In this document: positions 33,498-42,427 of the stretch, piece after piece
Position numbering within the stretch: position 1 is the stretch's first letter
Layout of the letters: every line of letters begins with the position of its first letter
Assembly (NCBI RefSeq): GCF_008329585.1
Contig: NZ_NPKP01000006.1
Coordinates: 248,001 to 312,000 of the forward strand
Direction: 5' to 3'
DNA length: 64,000 nt
Source: Mycolicibacterium sp. P9-22
GTDB taxonomy: Bacteria; Actinomycetota; Actinomycetes; Mycobacteriales; Mycobacteriaceae
Notes under the pieces: model-generated
Told to the model about the DNA's origin: nothing
Database searches by the model: none
What the model saw: the letters and a program-made list of their open reading frames with translations, nothing else
Translations under genes and position numbers: made by a program

Positions 33498-34369
33498 CGA
33501 ACTGACCGGCTCGCTTCGGTGCGCGCCACGAACTCCGCAATCAACGATGCGGCCTGTGCTGCATGCGTTTCCAGTAGGAAGTGCCCGCCATCGAATATGT
33601 GCGCCTCCATTCGCGGCAGCGCCTGCATCCAGGACAGCGTCTCGGCGATATCGAAGAAGGCATCGTGGCGGCCCCAGAGCATGAGCGCCGCAGGCTGCTG
33701 AATCGCCAGGAACTCGGCGATCTCATCGAACCGCTCAGCATGGTTGGCATAGTCGGCGATGAGCGCACGCTGGGTCTGCATCCGGCCGGGCAGGTTCATC
33801 ACCCGCCAGTCCTCGGCCCACACGTCGGCGTTGATCCCGGCAGCCACCTCGGCGGGCACGCCCGCAACGTACTGATCTCGGGTTCCTTCGTAGGTCAAAT
33901 GCGCAGTGGCGGCGGCCTCGGTGTCGGGGGTGGGATCCGCCCAGTAGGCGAAGGTGTCGTTCCACCCGGGTCCCATGCCGCTGCGGTGCGCGTTGGCGTT
34001 CTGGATGATCAGCCCTGAGACCACTGCCGGCGCGCCCATGGCAATGCCCAGGCCGACCGGCGCGCCGAAATCGTGCAGGTAGATATAGCGCCGGCCCACC
34101 GAAAGCCGTTCGAGCAGTTCGGAGATCGCCGCGGTGAGCGCCGAGAACGAGACGTTCGGCAGGACCTCTGAGCGTCCGAAGCCGGGCAGATCCGGCGCGA
34201 CCACATACGTAGTCTGTGACAACACGGGGATGACGTCCCGGAACGTGCGCGCGGAGCTCGGGAAGCCGTGCAGAAGCAGCATCGCCGGAGTCTGCGGGTC
34301 GCCCGCCACATCGACGGCGACTTCCACGCCGCTCGACAGGCGTACTCGTTGCGTACTGGTCGGGTACAT
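33494..34369 (-). CDS. Alpha/beta hydrolase, epoxide hydrolase/dehalogenase type
   Basis: The 291-residue alpha/beta hydrolase has HGFPSSARTF as the oxyanion region and an Asp nucleophile in LHDFGAPVG, which is the sign of epoxide hydrolases and haloalkane dehalogenases rather than serine esterases. The acid lies in MLWGRHDAFF and the His in DGGHFLLETH. Start ATG 34369 fits the family; an earlier in-frame GTG at 34426 is possible. The gene stands alone on the minus strand between a LysE exporter and a divergent serine hydrolase. Confidence 0.82.
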   Translation of the reverse strand: MYPTSTQRVRLSSGVEVAVDVAGDPQTPAMLLLHGFPSSARTFRDVIPVLSQTTYVVAPDLPGFGRSEVLPNVSFSALTAAISELLERLSVGRRYIYLHDFGAPVGLGIAMGAPAVVSGLIIQNANAHRSGMGPGWNDTFAYWADPTPDTEAAATAHLTYEGTRDQYVAGVPAEVAAGINADVWAEDWRVMNLPGRMQTQRALIADYANHAERFDEIAEFLAIQQPAALMLWGRHDAFFDIAETLSWMQALPRMEAHIFDGGHFLLETHAAQAASLIAEFVARTEASRSVR

Positions 34370-34540
34370 CCCTTTTGACGGTAGTGATGTCCCGCTGGAA
34401 CCGTCAACGGTGGGCCTGCCCACCACGAATCACACGCCGCTGGCGTCGAGCAACTCGACGAACCAGAGGTCGCTACCGGATGCTGACCACCTACCTCTGA
34501 GGTAGTTGAACCGCGACTCCACCCGCTCGATCATGGATCC

Positions 34541-35296
34541 ATGACCAAGCCACACGTCTTACTGCTCCACGGCGTCTTCGGAAGTCCCGGTCTGCTCGAA
34601 CCATGGGTGCGTTTCCTCGGCGACGCCGGTTACGTCTGCCATGTCCCGGCCTTGCCCGGCCGCGACCCCTCCGATGACCGGATCCTGGCGAAAACCGGTG
34701 TCGCAGAGTGTGTGGACATCGCCCTGCGCGCCTATGACCAGATCGGCGAGCCGGCCATAGTCATCGGGCACAGCTTCGGTGGATTCGTCGCGCAGAAGGT
34801 GGCGGCGGCCCGCGATTGCCTCGCCCTAGTGATGCTCGCGTCGGTTCCGCCGGGTGTGCTGTGGCCGCAGCTGCGTTCGACTACGCACCTGTTTCCGGTG
34901 CTACCGGCGATCCTGGCGGGACGACCGTTCCGACCCTCGGCCGCCACCATGCATGCCGTGCCGCTCAACACATTGCCGGTGACGGAGCGGGAGATGTTGA
35001 TTCCCAGGCTGGTCCGCGATTCCGGACGGGTGTTCCGGGCCATGTCACTCGGGCTGCCGATCATGCACATCGACCCGGCGGACGTCACGTGCCCGGTGCT
35101 GTGCGCCAGTGCCGGCGCCGACCGCAACGTCGCTCCCTGGATGTCCCGCCGGCTTGCGGCGCGATACCGCGCCGAGCACCATGTCTATCCCGGCTTGCCG
35201 CACTGGATCATCGCCGAATCGGCACTTCCGGAGGTCGGTCCGCCCACGGTGGCGTGGCTGGACCGGGTGGTGCGGAGTCAGAGAAACGAGGCGTGA
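34541..35296 (+). CDS. Alpha/beta hydrolase, serine type
   Basis: The 251-residue protein has the hydrolase fold: HVLLLHGVFGSPGLLEPWV (oxyanion region), nucleophile elbow VIGHSFGGFV, the acid near ASAGADRNV and the His in GLPHWIIAE. The substrate is unknown and the family includes lipases, esterases and lactonases. The start is ATG 34541. It overlaps by 19 bases at its 3' end with the convergent LLM oxidoreductase gene. Confidence 0.82.
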   Translation: MTKPHVLLLHGVFGSPGLLEPWVRFLGDAGYVCHVPALPGRDPSDDRILAKTGVAECVDIALRAYDQIGEPAIVIGHSFGGFVAQKVAAARDCLALVMLASVPPGVLWPQLRSTTHLFPVLPAILAGRPFRPSAATMHAVPLNTLPVTEREMLIPRLVRDSGRVFRAMSLGLPIMHIDPADVTCPVLCASAGADRNVAPWMSRRLAARYRAEHHVYPGLPHWIIAESALPEVGPPTVAWLDRVVRSQRNEA

Positions 35297-36111
35297 CTGT
35301 CCAGGGCGCGTAGCGCCGCAGCGTGATCCGGTGTCGGCATCGCCGCAAGCAGCGTCCGTGAGACGCCGGCTTCGGCATACTGATCGAGTCGCGCTGCGGA
35401 TGGCTGGTTGGTGAGTGCGACGACAGTGACCGGGGACCGGCCGTTCTCGGCGGCAAGGCACTGCAGCTCCCGGATGGCCTCGGCGAGGCGAGTGGCCTCC
35501 ACATCCGGCGGCGCCAGCCACCCATCGGCCTCGGCGATCACCCGCGCAAAGGTGCTCGGCCCCCAACCGCCGAGCAGCAGCGGCGGTCGCGGCCGCTGAA
35601 CAGGTTTGGGCCAGGACAGAATCCGGTCGAAATCGACGTGGTCACCGTGGAACTCGGCTTCGTCGTTGTTCCAGATCTGTTGCGCCGCCAGTAGGCGTTC
35701 GGAGACCAACCGCACCCGGGTTCGCGGGTCGGTGCCGTGATTGCGCATCTCCTCGCGCAGCCAGCCGACTCCAACACCCAGTTCCAGCCGGCCGGCGGAC
35801 AGCACATCGAGGCTGGCCACTTCCTTGGCGAACAGAATCGGGTCACGCTGGGCCAGCAGCGTGACGGCCGTGCCGAGGCGCAGCGTCGAGGTGGCGGCAG
35901 CGGCGGCGGCCAGCAGCACGAACGGATCGAAGTTGCGTGCGTACTCCGGGGGCAATGGATCCCCGGTCGGCGTCGGGGTATCGAAGTCGACCGGTATATG
36001 GGTGTGTTCCGGCACGAACATCGACTCGAACCCGCGCTGCTCGATCTCGCGGGCCAGCGTCGTGGGAGGCAGACTGTCGGCATTGGCCGCGGTGAAGATT
36101 CCGATATCCAT
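35278..36111 (-). CDS. LLM-class oxidoreductase (probably F420-dependent)
   Basis: The 277-residue luciferase-like TIM-barrel protein carries the family signatures DIGIFTAANADSLPP, FVPEHTHIPVD, LRLGTAVTLLAQRDPILFAKEVASLDVLSAGRLELGVGVGW and LLLGGWGP. In mycobacteria this subfamily (about 280-300 residues) normally uses coenzyme F420 rather than FMN. Start ATG 36111 (MDIGIF) fits. It is divergent from a MerR regulator at 36170, its probable activator or repressor. The substrate is unknown. Confidence 0.85.
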   Translation of the reverse strand: MDIGIFTAANADSLPPTTLAREIEQRGFESMFVPEHTHIPVDFDTPTPTGDPLPPEYARNFDPFVLLAAAAAATSTLRLGTAVTLLAQRDPILFAKEVASLDVLSAGRLELGVGVGWLREEMRNHGTDPRTRVRLVSERLLAAQQIWNNDEAEFHGDHVDFDRILSWPKPVQRPRPPLLLGGWGPSTFARVIAEADGWLAPPDVEATRLAEAIRELQCLAAENGRSPVTVVALTNQPSAARLDQYAEAGVSRTLLAAMPTPDHAAALRALDSHASFL

Positions 36112-36169
36112 GCGACTATGGTCAACGTTGCCATCAGTGTGAAGGTCAAGAGCCTGTGGAGGATTCGAC

Positions 36170-36535
36170 GTGCTGATCGGGGAGCTCGCCGCGCTCACCG
36201 GCGCCAGCCGGCGCTCGTTGCGGTACTACGAGGACGAAGGCTTGCTGATATCGGTGCGCGCCACCAACGGCTACCGCACCTACGACGCCGCAGCCCTCGC
36301 CACTGTGCAGAAGATCAAGGCACTGCTGGGCGCCGGCATGACGCTGGACCTCGTCCGCCAGGTGCTGCCCTGCACCGTGGACGCCACCCCACGGGTGGAG
36401 CCATGTGCCCGGCTGCTGGCGGCATTGCGCGGTGAAATGGCGCGTCTGGACGAGAGTGCCGCCGCTATTCAGTTGAGCCGCACCCAGATCGCCGCAATCG
36501 TGGAACGCAGCACCACCTCGGTTCTCAGCCGATGA
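36170..36535 (+). CDS. MerR family transcriptional regulator
   Basis: The 121-residue MerR protein has a DNA-binding domain LIGELAALTGASRRSLRYYEDEGLL, then GYRTYDAAA, and a coiled-coil dimerisation helix. Cys residues at about 64 and 76 (QVLPCTV, EPCARLL) could bind a ligand or metal, but no MerR-metal C-terminal motif is obvious. The start is GTG 36170 behind GTGGAGGA. It faces the LLM oxidoreductase gene across 58 bases, which contain TTGACC and GTTGACC elements about 20 bases apart, as expected for a MerR-controlled promoter. Confidence 0.83.
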   Translation: MLIGELAALTGASRRSLRYYEDEGLLISVRATNGYRTYDAAALATVQKIKALLGAGMTLDLVRQVLPCTVDATPRVEPCARLLAALRGEMARLDESAAAIQLSRTQIAAIVERSTTSVLSR

Positions 36536-36557
36536 CCCGCGCATAGGATCGGGCGAA

Positions 36558-37442
36558 ATGGCCCGCAGATCCCCGCAAACCGAGCGTCTCGTCGAGATGG
36601 TCGAGTACCTGGCGGCGGATCCGCACCGCGAGTACCAGCTGACCGAGTTGGCCCGTCTGGTCAACCTCGACGCCGCCACCTGCCATCCGATGCTCACCGA
36701 GCTCACCCGGGTGGGCTGGCTGGTCAAGGACCGCGCGCGCAAGACCTACCGCCTGGGGCCACGTCTCATCGCCGTCGGCGCCTCGGCACAGGCGTCCTTG
36801 CAGATCGCGGCCTACGCCCGCCCCGAGATGCTGCGGTTGAGCGCGGACACCGGTGTGCCCGCCTGCCTGTTCCTCCCGTCCTCGGAAGACCTGGTGATCG
36901 CCGACCTGACCTACCCCGACGGCAACGACACCGGGCATCTCCCACTGCAGGCCGGCGATCACATCGAGTTCGGCCCGCCGCTCGGGGCGGTGCTGGCGGC
37001 GTGGGCGAGCCAGTTCACCGTCGACACCTGGCTACGCCGTGTCGAGCCGGGTCCCGATGATCCGGTGCGGGCCTGGCAGATCCTGCGGATGATCCGGGAG
37101 CGCCGATTCTCGGTCGAACTGTCGCCCGCCCCGCAAACCCAGATGCAGGAGATGACCGATTTCGCGATCGGCGAGGTGCACGGCTCCCGCCGGGCCGAAC
37201 GCATGATCGGCGGGCAGCGGCCGGTCATGACACCAGACCTGATGCTCGGCGACATCGACGAGGCCGCGGTGTATGAGCCGCTGTCGGTCAGCGCGGCCTG
37301 CTTCGACCCCGGCGGCGCACCTGTGGCCGCACTGTCGGTGCTCACGATGGCCGAGCCGAGGACCGGTCGGGAACTGTTGGCGCTCGGGGCGAGCGTCAGC
37401 GCCGCGGCGGATGCCATCACCGAACGCCTCTGCGGACGCTGA
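36558..37442 (+). CDS. IclR-like transcriptional regulator
   Basis: The 294-residue protein has an N-terminal winged helix (RLVEMVEYLAADPHREYQLTELARLVNLDAATCHPML) and a C-terminal IclR-type effector domain. It lies 22 bases after the MerR gene and 89 bases before the molybdopterin oxidoreductase gene. A palindrome TTTGCA-CTA-TGCAAA (37454-37468) in the following gap resembles IclR-type TGCA boxes and suggests control of the oxidoreductase. The effector is unknown. Confidence 0.83.
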   Translation: MARRSPQTERLVEMVEYLAADPHREYQLTELARLVNLDAATCHPMLTELTRVGWLVKDRARKTYRLGPRLIAVGASAQASLQIAAYARPEMLRLSADTGVPACLFLPSSEDLVIADLTYPDGNDTGHLPLQAGDHIEFGPPLGAVLAAWASQFTVDTWLRRVEPGPDDPVRAWQILRMIRERRFSVELSPAPQTQMQEMTDFAIGEVHGSRRAERMIGGQRPVMTPDLMLGDIDEAAVYEPLSVSAACFDPGGAPVAALSVLTMAEPRTGRELLALGASVSAAADAITERLCGR

Positions 37443-37453
37443 CACCTGCACGT

Positions 37454-37468
37454 TTTGCACTATGCAAA
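37454..37468. promoter_or_regulatory. Putative IclR operator
   Basis: TTTGCA-CTA-TGCAAA is a perfect 6-base inverted repeat with a 3-base spacer, between the IclR-like gene and the oxidoreductase start at 37532. Confidence 0.6.
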
Positions 37469-37531
37469 TGCTTGCCCCCGCCTCGCGACGGACTTACGGT
37501 GACCTCCACCACAGGAATCCAGGAGGCCTCC

Positions 37532-39751
37532 GTGAGCACCGAGCAGAAGGTCACGTACTGCCGCATCTGTGAGCCGCTGTGCGGGCTGATCGCCACCGTC
37601 GAGGACGGCCGACTGCAGTCGCTGCGCCCCGACAAGGACCATCCGTTGTCCCAGGGCCGGGCCTGCCCGAAGGGCATCGCGTTCACCGATGTGCAGAACG
37701 ACCCCGACCGGGTGCTCAAGCCGTTGCGCCGCGAACCCGACGGCAGTTTCACCGAGGTCGACTGGGACGAAGCGCTCAGCGATATCGCGCGCAGGCTGCA
37801 GGGGGTGCTCGACACCCACGGCGGTGGCTCGGTCGGTGAATACCTCGGCAACCCGTCGGCGTTCGGGTACGCAGCAAGTCTGTGGTCTGGCCTGTTCATG
37901 AAACGGATCGGCGCCGGGCACCTGTACTCGGCCGGCTCCCAGGACATCAACAGCCGCTATGTGGCCAGCAAGCTGCTCTACGGGGCGGCCACCCAGATCC
38001 CGTTCCCCGATCTTCCGCGCACCGACTTCCTGTTCATGCTCGGCGCCAATCCACTGGTGTCACATGGCAGTGCGCTGCGGGCGCCCCGCGTCAAGGACGA
38101 CCTGTCGGCGATCGTCAAACGCGGCGGCCGCATCATCGTGGTCGATCCGCGCCGCACCGAGACCGCGGCCGCCTACGAACATGTGGCGGTGCGGCCGGAT
38201 TCGGATTCCTGGCTGATGCTGTCGCTGCTGCACGTCGTGTTCGCCGACGGACTGGAGGACCGCGCAGCCATATTGGCGCAGTCGACCGGTTTCGACACTC
38301 TGCGCACGTTGTGTGCGGACTTCTCACCCGAGGACACGGCGATCCGCACCGGAGTGCCCGCCGAGACCGTGCGCGCCCTTGCCTACGACTTCGCCACTGC
38401 CCGAACGGCTGTCGCCTACGGCCGCACCGGCGCCTGCCTCGGACATCACGGCACCCTGGTCAGCTTTCTGATCGACGCGCTCAACCTGGTGACCGGGAAT
38501 CTGGACCGGCCCGGCGGGGCGCTGATGTCGCATCAAGTGATCCCGGTCGAGGACATGGGCGAACGGTCGGGCGCATTCGGCTACAACACCAAGCGTTCCC
38601 GTATCGGTGACTTCCCGGATGTTTTCGGTTCCTTCCCGGCGGCGCTGATCGCCGAGGAGATCACCACGCCCGGTGTGGGTCAGCTGCGCGCGCTGTTCGT
38701 GTTCGCCGGAAATCCGGTTTTGTCGGTACCCAACAGCGCCGCCCTGGATGCTGCGCTGGGACAACTGGACCTGATGGTGTCGCTGGACCTGTACGTCAAC
38801 GAGACCAACCGGCATGCCGACTACATCCTGCCGGGCACGACGTTTTTGGAACGCGACGATATGCCGATGGCCTACGCGGCCTGCTGTCCAACGGTGTTCC
38901 TACAGGCCGCCGAGCCGGTGCTGGAACCGTACGGCCAGGCCCGGCCGGAATGGGAAGTGTTCGAGGAGTTGGCCGCCCGGATGGAGGTGTCCCTGCTGGC
39001 CACCGGCCCGCTCGCCCGACTCAACCCGGTGCTGCGCTGGCTGGAGCGCCGCGGCCTGCGGCTCACCCCGCAGAAGATGATGAACGCGCTGCTGCGCATC
39101 GGCCCGTACGGGGACAGGTTCGGGCTGCGCCGGGGCGGGCTGAACCCCCACAAGCTCAAACAGAACCCGCACGGCATCGTGCTGGCCGAGCATGCGCCGC
39201 ACGGCGTGCTCTCCGATGTGGTGGCCCATAAGGGCGGCAAAGTGTGCCTGAACCCCGCCGAGATCATCACCGAGATCGCGCGACTGGGCACCGCGCCCAG
39301 CACCAGTCCGCAATTTCCGTTGTCAGCCATCGGCATTCGCGAGCTGAGGTCGCAGAACAGCTGGATGCACAACAGCCCCACGCTGATGAAGGGCAAGCGC
39401 AGGCAGCGTGCCCGGATCAACATCGGCGATGCCGAAGCCGCCGGCATCACCGACGGTGACGTCGCCCGGGTGGTCTCGGCGACCGGCGCCATCGAACTGG
39501 AGATGACGATCAGCGATGAGGTCGGTCCCGGTACCATCGCGATCCCGCAGGGGTGGGGTCACCGCGGCGGCGGCTGGCGGCTGGCCAACTCCAATCCCGG
39601 CGTCAATGTCAACGAACTGACCTCGAACCGGCCCGAGGACCTCGAGGCGCTGGCCGGGATGTCAGTGCTCAACGGGGTGGCGGTCCGCCTGGAGGCCGTC
39701 GCGGCGCCGACCGTGCCCGATGTGGCCGCTGCACTCACCGACTCCCGCTGA
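37532..39751 (+). CDS. Molybdopterin-dependent oxidoreductase with Fe4S4 domain
   Basis: The 739-residue protein belongs to the DMSO-reductase superfamily. The N-terminal cluster ligands are Cys10, Cys13, Cys17 and Cys45 (YCRICEPLC, RACPKG). Middle domains bind bis-MGD (GANPLVSHGSALR, GRTGACLGHHG, FAGNPVLS) and a C-terminal molydopterin dinucleotide domain follows (from about 625). GTG 37532 behind AGGAGG gives the start; no twin-arginine signal precedes it, so it is cytoplasmic. No partner subunits are adjacent. The substrate may be a formate, nitrate or other small molecule; it is probably controlled by the IclR-like protein upstream. Confidence 0.86.
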   Translation: MSTEQKVTYCRICEPLCGLIATVEDGRLQSLRPDKDHPLSQGRACPKGIAFTDVQNDPDRVLKPLRREPDGSFTEVDWDEALSDIARRLQGVLDTHGGGSVGEYLGNPSAFGYAASLWSGLFMKRIGAGHLYSAGSQDINSRYVASKLLYGAATQIPFPDLPRTDFLFMLGANPLVSHGSALRAPRVKDDLSAIVKRGGRIIVVDPRRTETAAAYEHVAVRPDSDSWLMLSLLHVVFADGLEDRAAILAQSTGFDTLRTLCADFSPEDTAIRTGVPAETVRALAYDFATARTAVAYGRTGACLGHHGTLVSFLIDALNLVTGNLDRPGGALMSHQVIPVEDMGERSGAFGYNTKRSRIGDFPDVFGSFPAALIAEEITTPGVGQLRALFVFAGNPVLSVPNSAALDAALGQLDLMVSLDLYVNETNRHADYILPGTTFLERDDMPMAYAACCPTVFLQAAEPVLEPYGQARPEWEVFEELAARMEVSLLATGPLARLNPVLRWLERRGLRLTPQKMMNALLRIGPYGDRFGLRRGGLNPHKLKQNPHGIVLAEHAPHGVLSDVVAHKGGKVCLNPAEIITEIARLGTAPSTSPQFPLSAIGIRELRSQNSWMHNSPTLMKGKRRQRARINIGDAEAAGITDGDVARVVSATGAIELEMTISDEVGPGTIAIPQGWGHRGGGWRLANSNPGVNVNELTSNRPEDLEALAGMSVLNGVAVRLEAVAAPTVPDVAAALTDSR

Positions 39752-39771
39752 CCACTGCCCCGCTGCTTTCG

Positions 39772-41166
39772 TCAGGACCCGGTGACCGTGCCGATGAGCG
39801 CCGGCTTGCCGTCGGCGGCCGCAGTCCCGGCCTCGACCGTCGGCTCAGCAGGGTCGGCCTGTAGCGGCGGAACATCTTTGCCCGCAAACACCATTCGAGC
39901 CCGGTCGATGTCGACTTCGCCGTTCCATTTCGCGACGAACAGCGTCGCCACCGCGTTGCCGATGAAGTTGACCAGCGCGCGGCACTCCGACATGAACTTG
40001 TCGATACCGAACACCAGCATGATGCCGATCGCCGGGATGGTGCCCAAGGTGCTCAGCGTGGCGGTCAGCGCGATGAATCCGCCTCCGGCCACCCCCGCCG
40101 CTCCCTTGGAGGTCAACAGCATCACGGCAAGCAGGCCCACTTGCTGGCCGATCGACAGGTCGGTGTTGGTGGCCTGGGCGATGTACAGCGCCGCCAGCGA
40201 AAGGTAGATCGCTGCCCCGTCGAGATTGAAGCTGTACCCCGTGGGCACCACCAGCCCGACGGTGGGCTTGCTGACACCGGCGTGCTCGAGCTTTCGCATC
40301 AGCGCCGGGAGCGCCGGCTCAGCCGTCGAGGTCCCCAGGATCAACAGCAGTTCTTCCTTCAGGTAGCGCAACATGTGGAAGATGTTGAGCCGCAGATAGG
40401 CCATCACCGAGCCGAGCACGACGAACACGAAAAGCGCCGAGGTCACATAGAACAACAGGATCAAGCTGCCCAGGCTGGTCAGGGTGGACACCCCATACTT
40501 GCCGATCGCATAGGCCATCGCCCCGAAGGCACCCAGCGGCGCCAACTTCATGACGTAGCCCAGCACCTTGAACACGATCGCCGTCAGCCGGTTGACCGCG
40601 TCGAGCACAGGCCCGCCGATCTGGCCGACCGCGTTGAGTGCGACGCCGAAGATCACCGCCAAGAAGATGACCTGCAGGATGTCACCTTCGACGAAGGGAC
40701 CGAAGACGCTGTCGGGCACCAGGTGGGTGATGAACTCCCACCACTGCTTCTCCTCGCCGGCGGTGATCAGCTTCTGTGCCGAATCGCTGGCCTCGATGGT
40801 GTCGGGGTTGGCGTTCACACCGTCGCCGAGGCGGAACAGGTTGATGGCGACCAAACCGGTGATCATCGCCAGGATGGTGCCGATCTGAAAGTAGGTCAGC
40901 GCCTTGATCCCGGTCATACCAACCTTTTTGAGGTCGGCGACGCTGGCGATGCCCCCGACGATCGTCAGGAAGACGATCGGGCAGATCAGCATCTTCATGG
41001 CGGTGATGAACGTCGTGCCGATCGGCTCCATGGCCTCACCGGTGGACGGTGACAGCCAGCCGACGAGGACGCCGAGGACAATGGCGATCAGCACCCAGAA
41101 GTACAACTGCTTGTACCACCGCTTCTTCTGCGGGGCCGGCGCATCCGCCGGGTCGATATCGATCAT
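39772..41166 (-). CDS. dctA: Dicarboxylate:cation symporter (DctA type)
   Basis: The 464-residue DAACS transporter has eight membrane segments and two hairpin loops. Visible signatures are GTTFITAMKMLICPIVFLTIVGGIA-like segment 2, the hairpin serine-rich loop LILGTSTAEPALP, and VPTGYSFNLDGAAIYL with the NxDG-type binding site. It imports C4-dicarboxylates such as succinate, malate or fumarate with protons or sodium. It follows the tartrate/D-malate-type dehydrogenase gene on the same strand by 27 bases, so uptake and oxidation are co-expressed. Confidence 0.88.
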   Translation of the reverse strand: MIDIDPADAPAPQKKRWYKQLYFWVLIAIVLGVLVGWLSPSTGEAMEPIGTTFITAMKMLICPIVFLTIVGGIASVADLKKVGMTGIKALTYFQIGTILAMITGLVAINLFRLGDGVNANPDTIEASDSAQKLITAGEEKQWWEFITHLVPDSVFGPFVEGDILQVIFLAVIFGVALNAVGQIGGPVLDAVNRLTAIVFKVLGYVMKLAPLGAFGAMAYAIGKYGVSTLTSLGSLILLFYVTSALFVFVVLGSVMAYLRLNIFHMLRYLKEELLLILGTSTAEPALPALMRKLEHAGVSKPTVGLVVPTGYSFNLDGAAIYLSLAALYIAQATNTDLSIGQQVGLLAVMLLTSKGAAGVAGGGFIALTATLSTLGTIPAIGIMLVFGIDKFMSECRALVNFIGNAVATLFVAKWNGEVDIDRARMVFAGKDVPPLQADPAEPTVEAGTAAADGKPALIGTVTGS

Positions 41167-41193
41167 GTTGTCAGCCTTCGGATTCAGAGGGTG

Positions 41194-42285
41194 TCAGGCC
41201 GGCGTGAGGGCCGGGGTCAGGGCGTCGACGATGGCGTCGGTCATGGCGTCGGTGTCGGCCGATCCGCCGATATCGCGGGTGCGTACTCCGCTGCCGGTGG
41301 CGGATTCGATGGCGGCCTCGACACGGCGGGCCTGCTCATGCAGGCCGAAGTGGTCGAGCATCAGCGCTGCGCTGGCGATCGCGCCGATCGGATTGCTGAC
41401 ACCTTCACCCGCGATGTCGGGCGCGGATCCGTGCACGGGTTCGAACATGCTCGGGAAGCGGCGCTCCGGGTTCAGGTTGGCGCTGGCCGCGACACCGAGG
41501 CTGCCTGCCAGCGCCGATCCGAGGTCCGACAGGATGTCGGCGTTGAGATTGGAGGCCACGACGACCGAAAGGTCCTCCGGGTGCAGGATGAATTTGGCAC
41601 TCATCGCGTCCACCAGCACGGATTCGGTGGTCACGTCCGGGTAATCGAGGGCAACGCGGTTGAAGACCTCATCCCACAGCACCATGCCGTACTGCTGGGC
41701 GTTGGATTTGGTGACGCTGGAGACCTTCTTGACCCGGCGGGTGCGGGCCAGGTCGAACGCGAACCGCATGATGCGTTCGCAACCCTTCTCGGTGAACAGC
41801 GCGGTCTGCAGCGCCACCTCGTTGCCGGGGCCACGGCCGCTGAGGTTGCGCCCGCCCAGGCCCGCATACTCACCTTCGCTGTTCTCACGGACGACGATCC
41901 AGTCCAGGTCGGTGTCATCGGCCTTGCGCAGCGGGGAGACGACACCGGGCAGGAATTTCACCGGGCGAATGTTGGCCCACTGATCGAAGTTCTGCGTGAT
42001 GTTCAACCGCAGGCCCCACAGACTGACGTGATCGGGAACGTTCTGCCAACCGACCGCACCGAAATAGATCGCGTCGAATGCCTTCAGGGTGTCCAGGCCG
42101 TCGTCGGCCATCATCTTGCCGGTCTGCTCGTAGTATTCGCAGCCCCACGGAAACTCGGTCCAGTCGAACGCGAACTCTCCGCCGGACTGGGCGGCCAATG
42201 TGTCGAGGACGCGGCGGCCCGCTGCCACGACTTCCTTCCCCACGCCATCGGCGGGGATGGCGGCGATCTTGAATATCTGTGTCAT
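41194..42285 (-). CDS. Tartrate/D-malate-type decarboxylating dehydrogenase
   Basis: The 363-residue protein is of the isocitrate/isopropylmalate dehydrogenase superfamily, closest by signature to tartrate or D-malate dehydrogenase: GVGKEVVAAGRRVL, GAVGWQNVPDHVSLWGLRLNITQ, VRENSEGEYAGLGG, KSNAQQYG and DAMSAKFILHPEDLSVVVASNLNADILSDL. It would oxidise D-malate or tartrate and decarboxylate to pyruvate or glycerate using NAD and a divalent metal. The start is ATG 42285, after CCGAGGAG. It is divergent from a LysR regulator and upstream of dctA. Confidence 0.86.
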   Translation of the reverse strand: MTQIFKIAAIPADGVGKEVVAAGRRVLDTLAAQSGGEFAFDWTEFPWGCEYYEQTGKMMADDGLDTLKAFDAIYFGAVGWQNVPDHVSLWGLRLNITQNFDQWANIRPVKFLPGVVSPLRKADDTDLDWIVVRENSEGEYAGLGGRNLSGRGPGNEVALQTALFTEKGCERIMRFAFDLARTRRVKKVSSVTKSNAQQYGMVLWDEVFNRVALDYPDVTTESVLVDAMSAKFILHPEDLSVVVASNLNADILSDLGSALAGSLGVAASANLNPERRFPSMFEPVHGSAPDIAGEGVSNPIGAIASAALMLDHFGLHEQARRVEAAIESATGSGVRTRDIGGSADTDAMTDAIVDALTPALTPA

Positions 42286-42397
42286 CGAGAACTCCTCGGT
42301 GTTTTTGTTGTGTGGATCACAACGGCTTCTGGAGTCAATTAGGCCGGGCATGGACCGCAGCGGTCCAAGACCAAGATGCGATCCGGCATATAGGCTT

Positions 42398-42415
42398 TAC
42401 CTATCGATAGAGGTA
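42398..42415. promoter_or_regulatory. Putative LysR binding site
   Basis: TACCTATCGATAGAGGTA contains the perfect palindrome CTATCGATAG (42401-42410) and near-symmetrical flanks. It lies 13 bases before the LysR start and upstream of the divergent dehydrogenase, as usual for LysR boxes. Confidence 0.6.
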
Positions 42416-42427
42416 GTGGGGGTTGGC

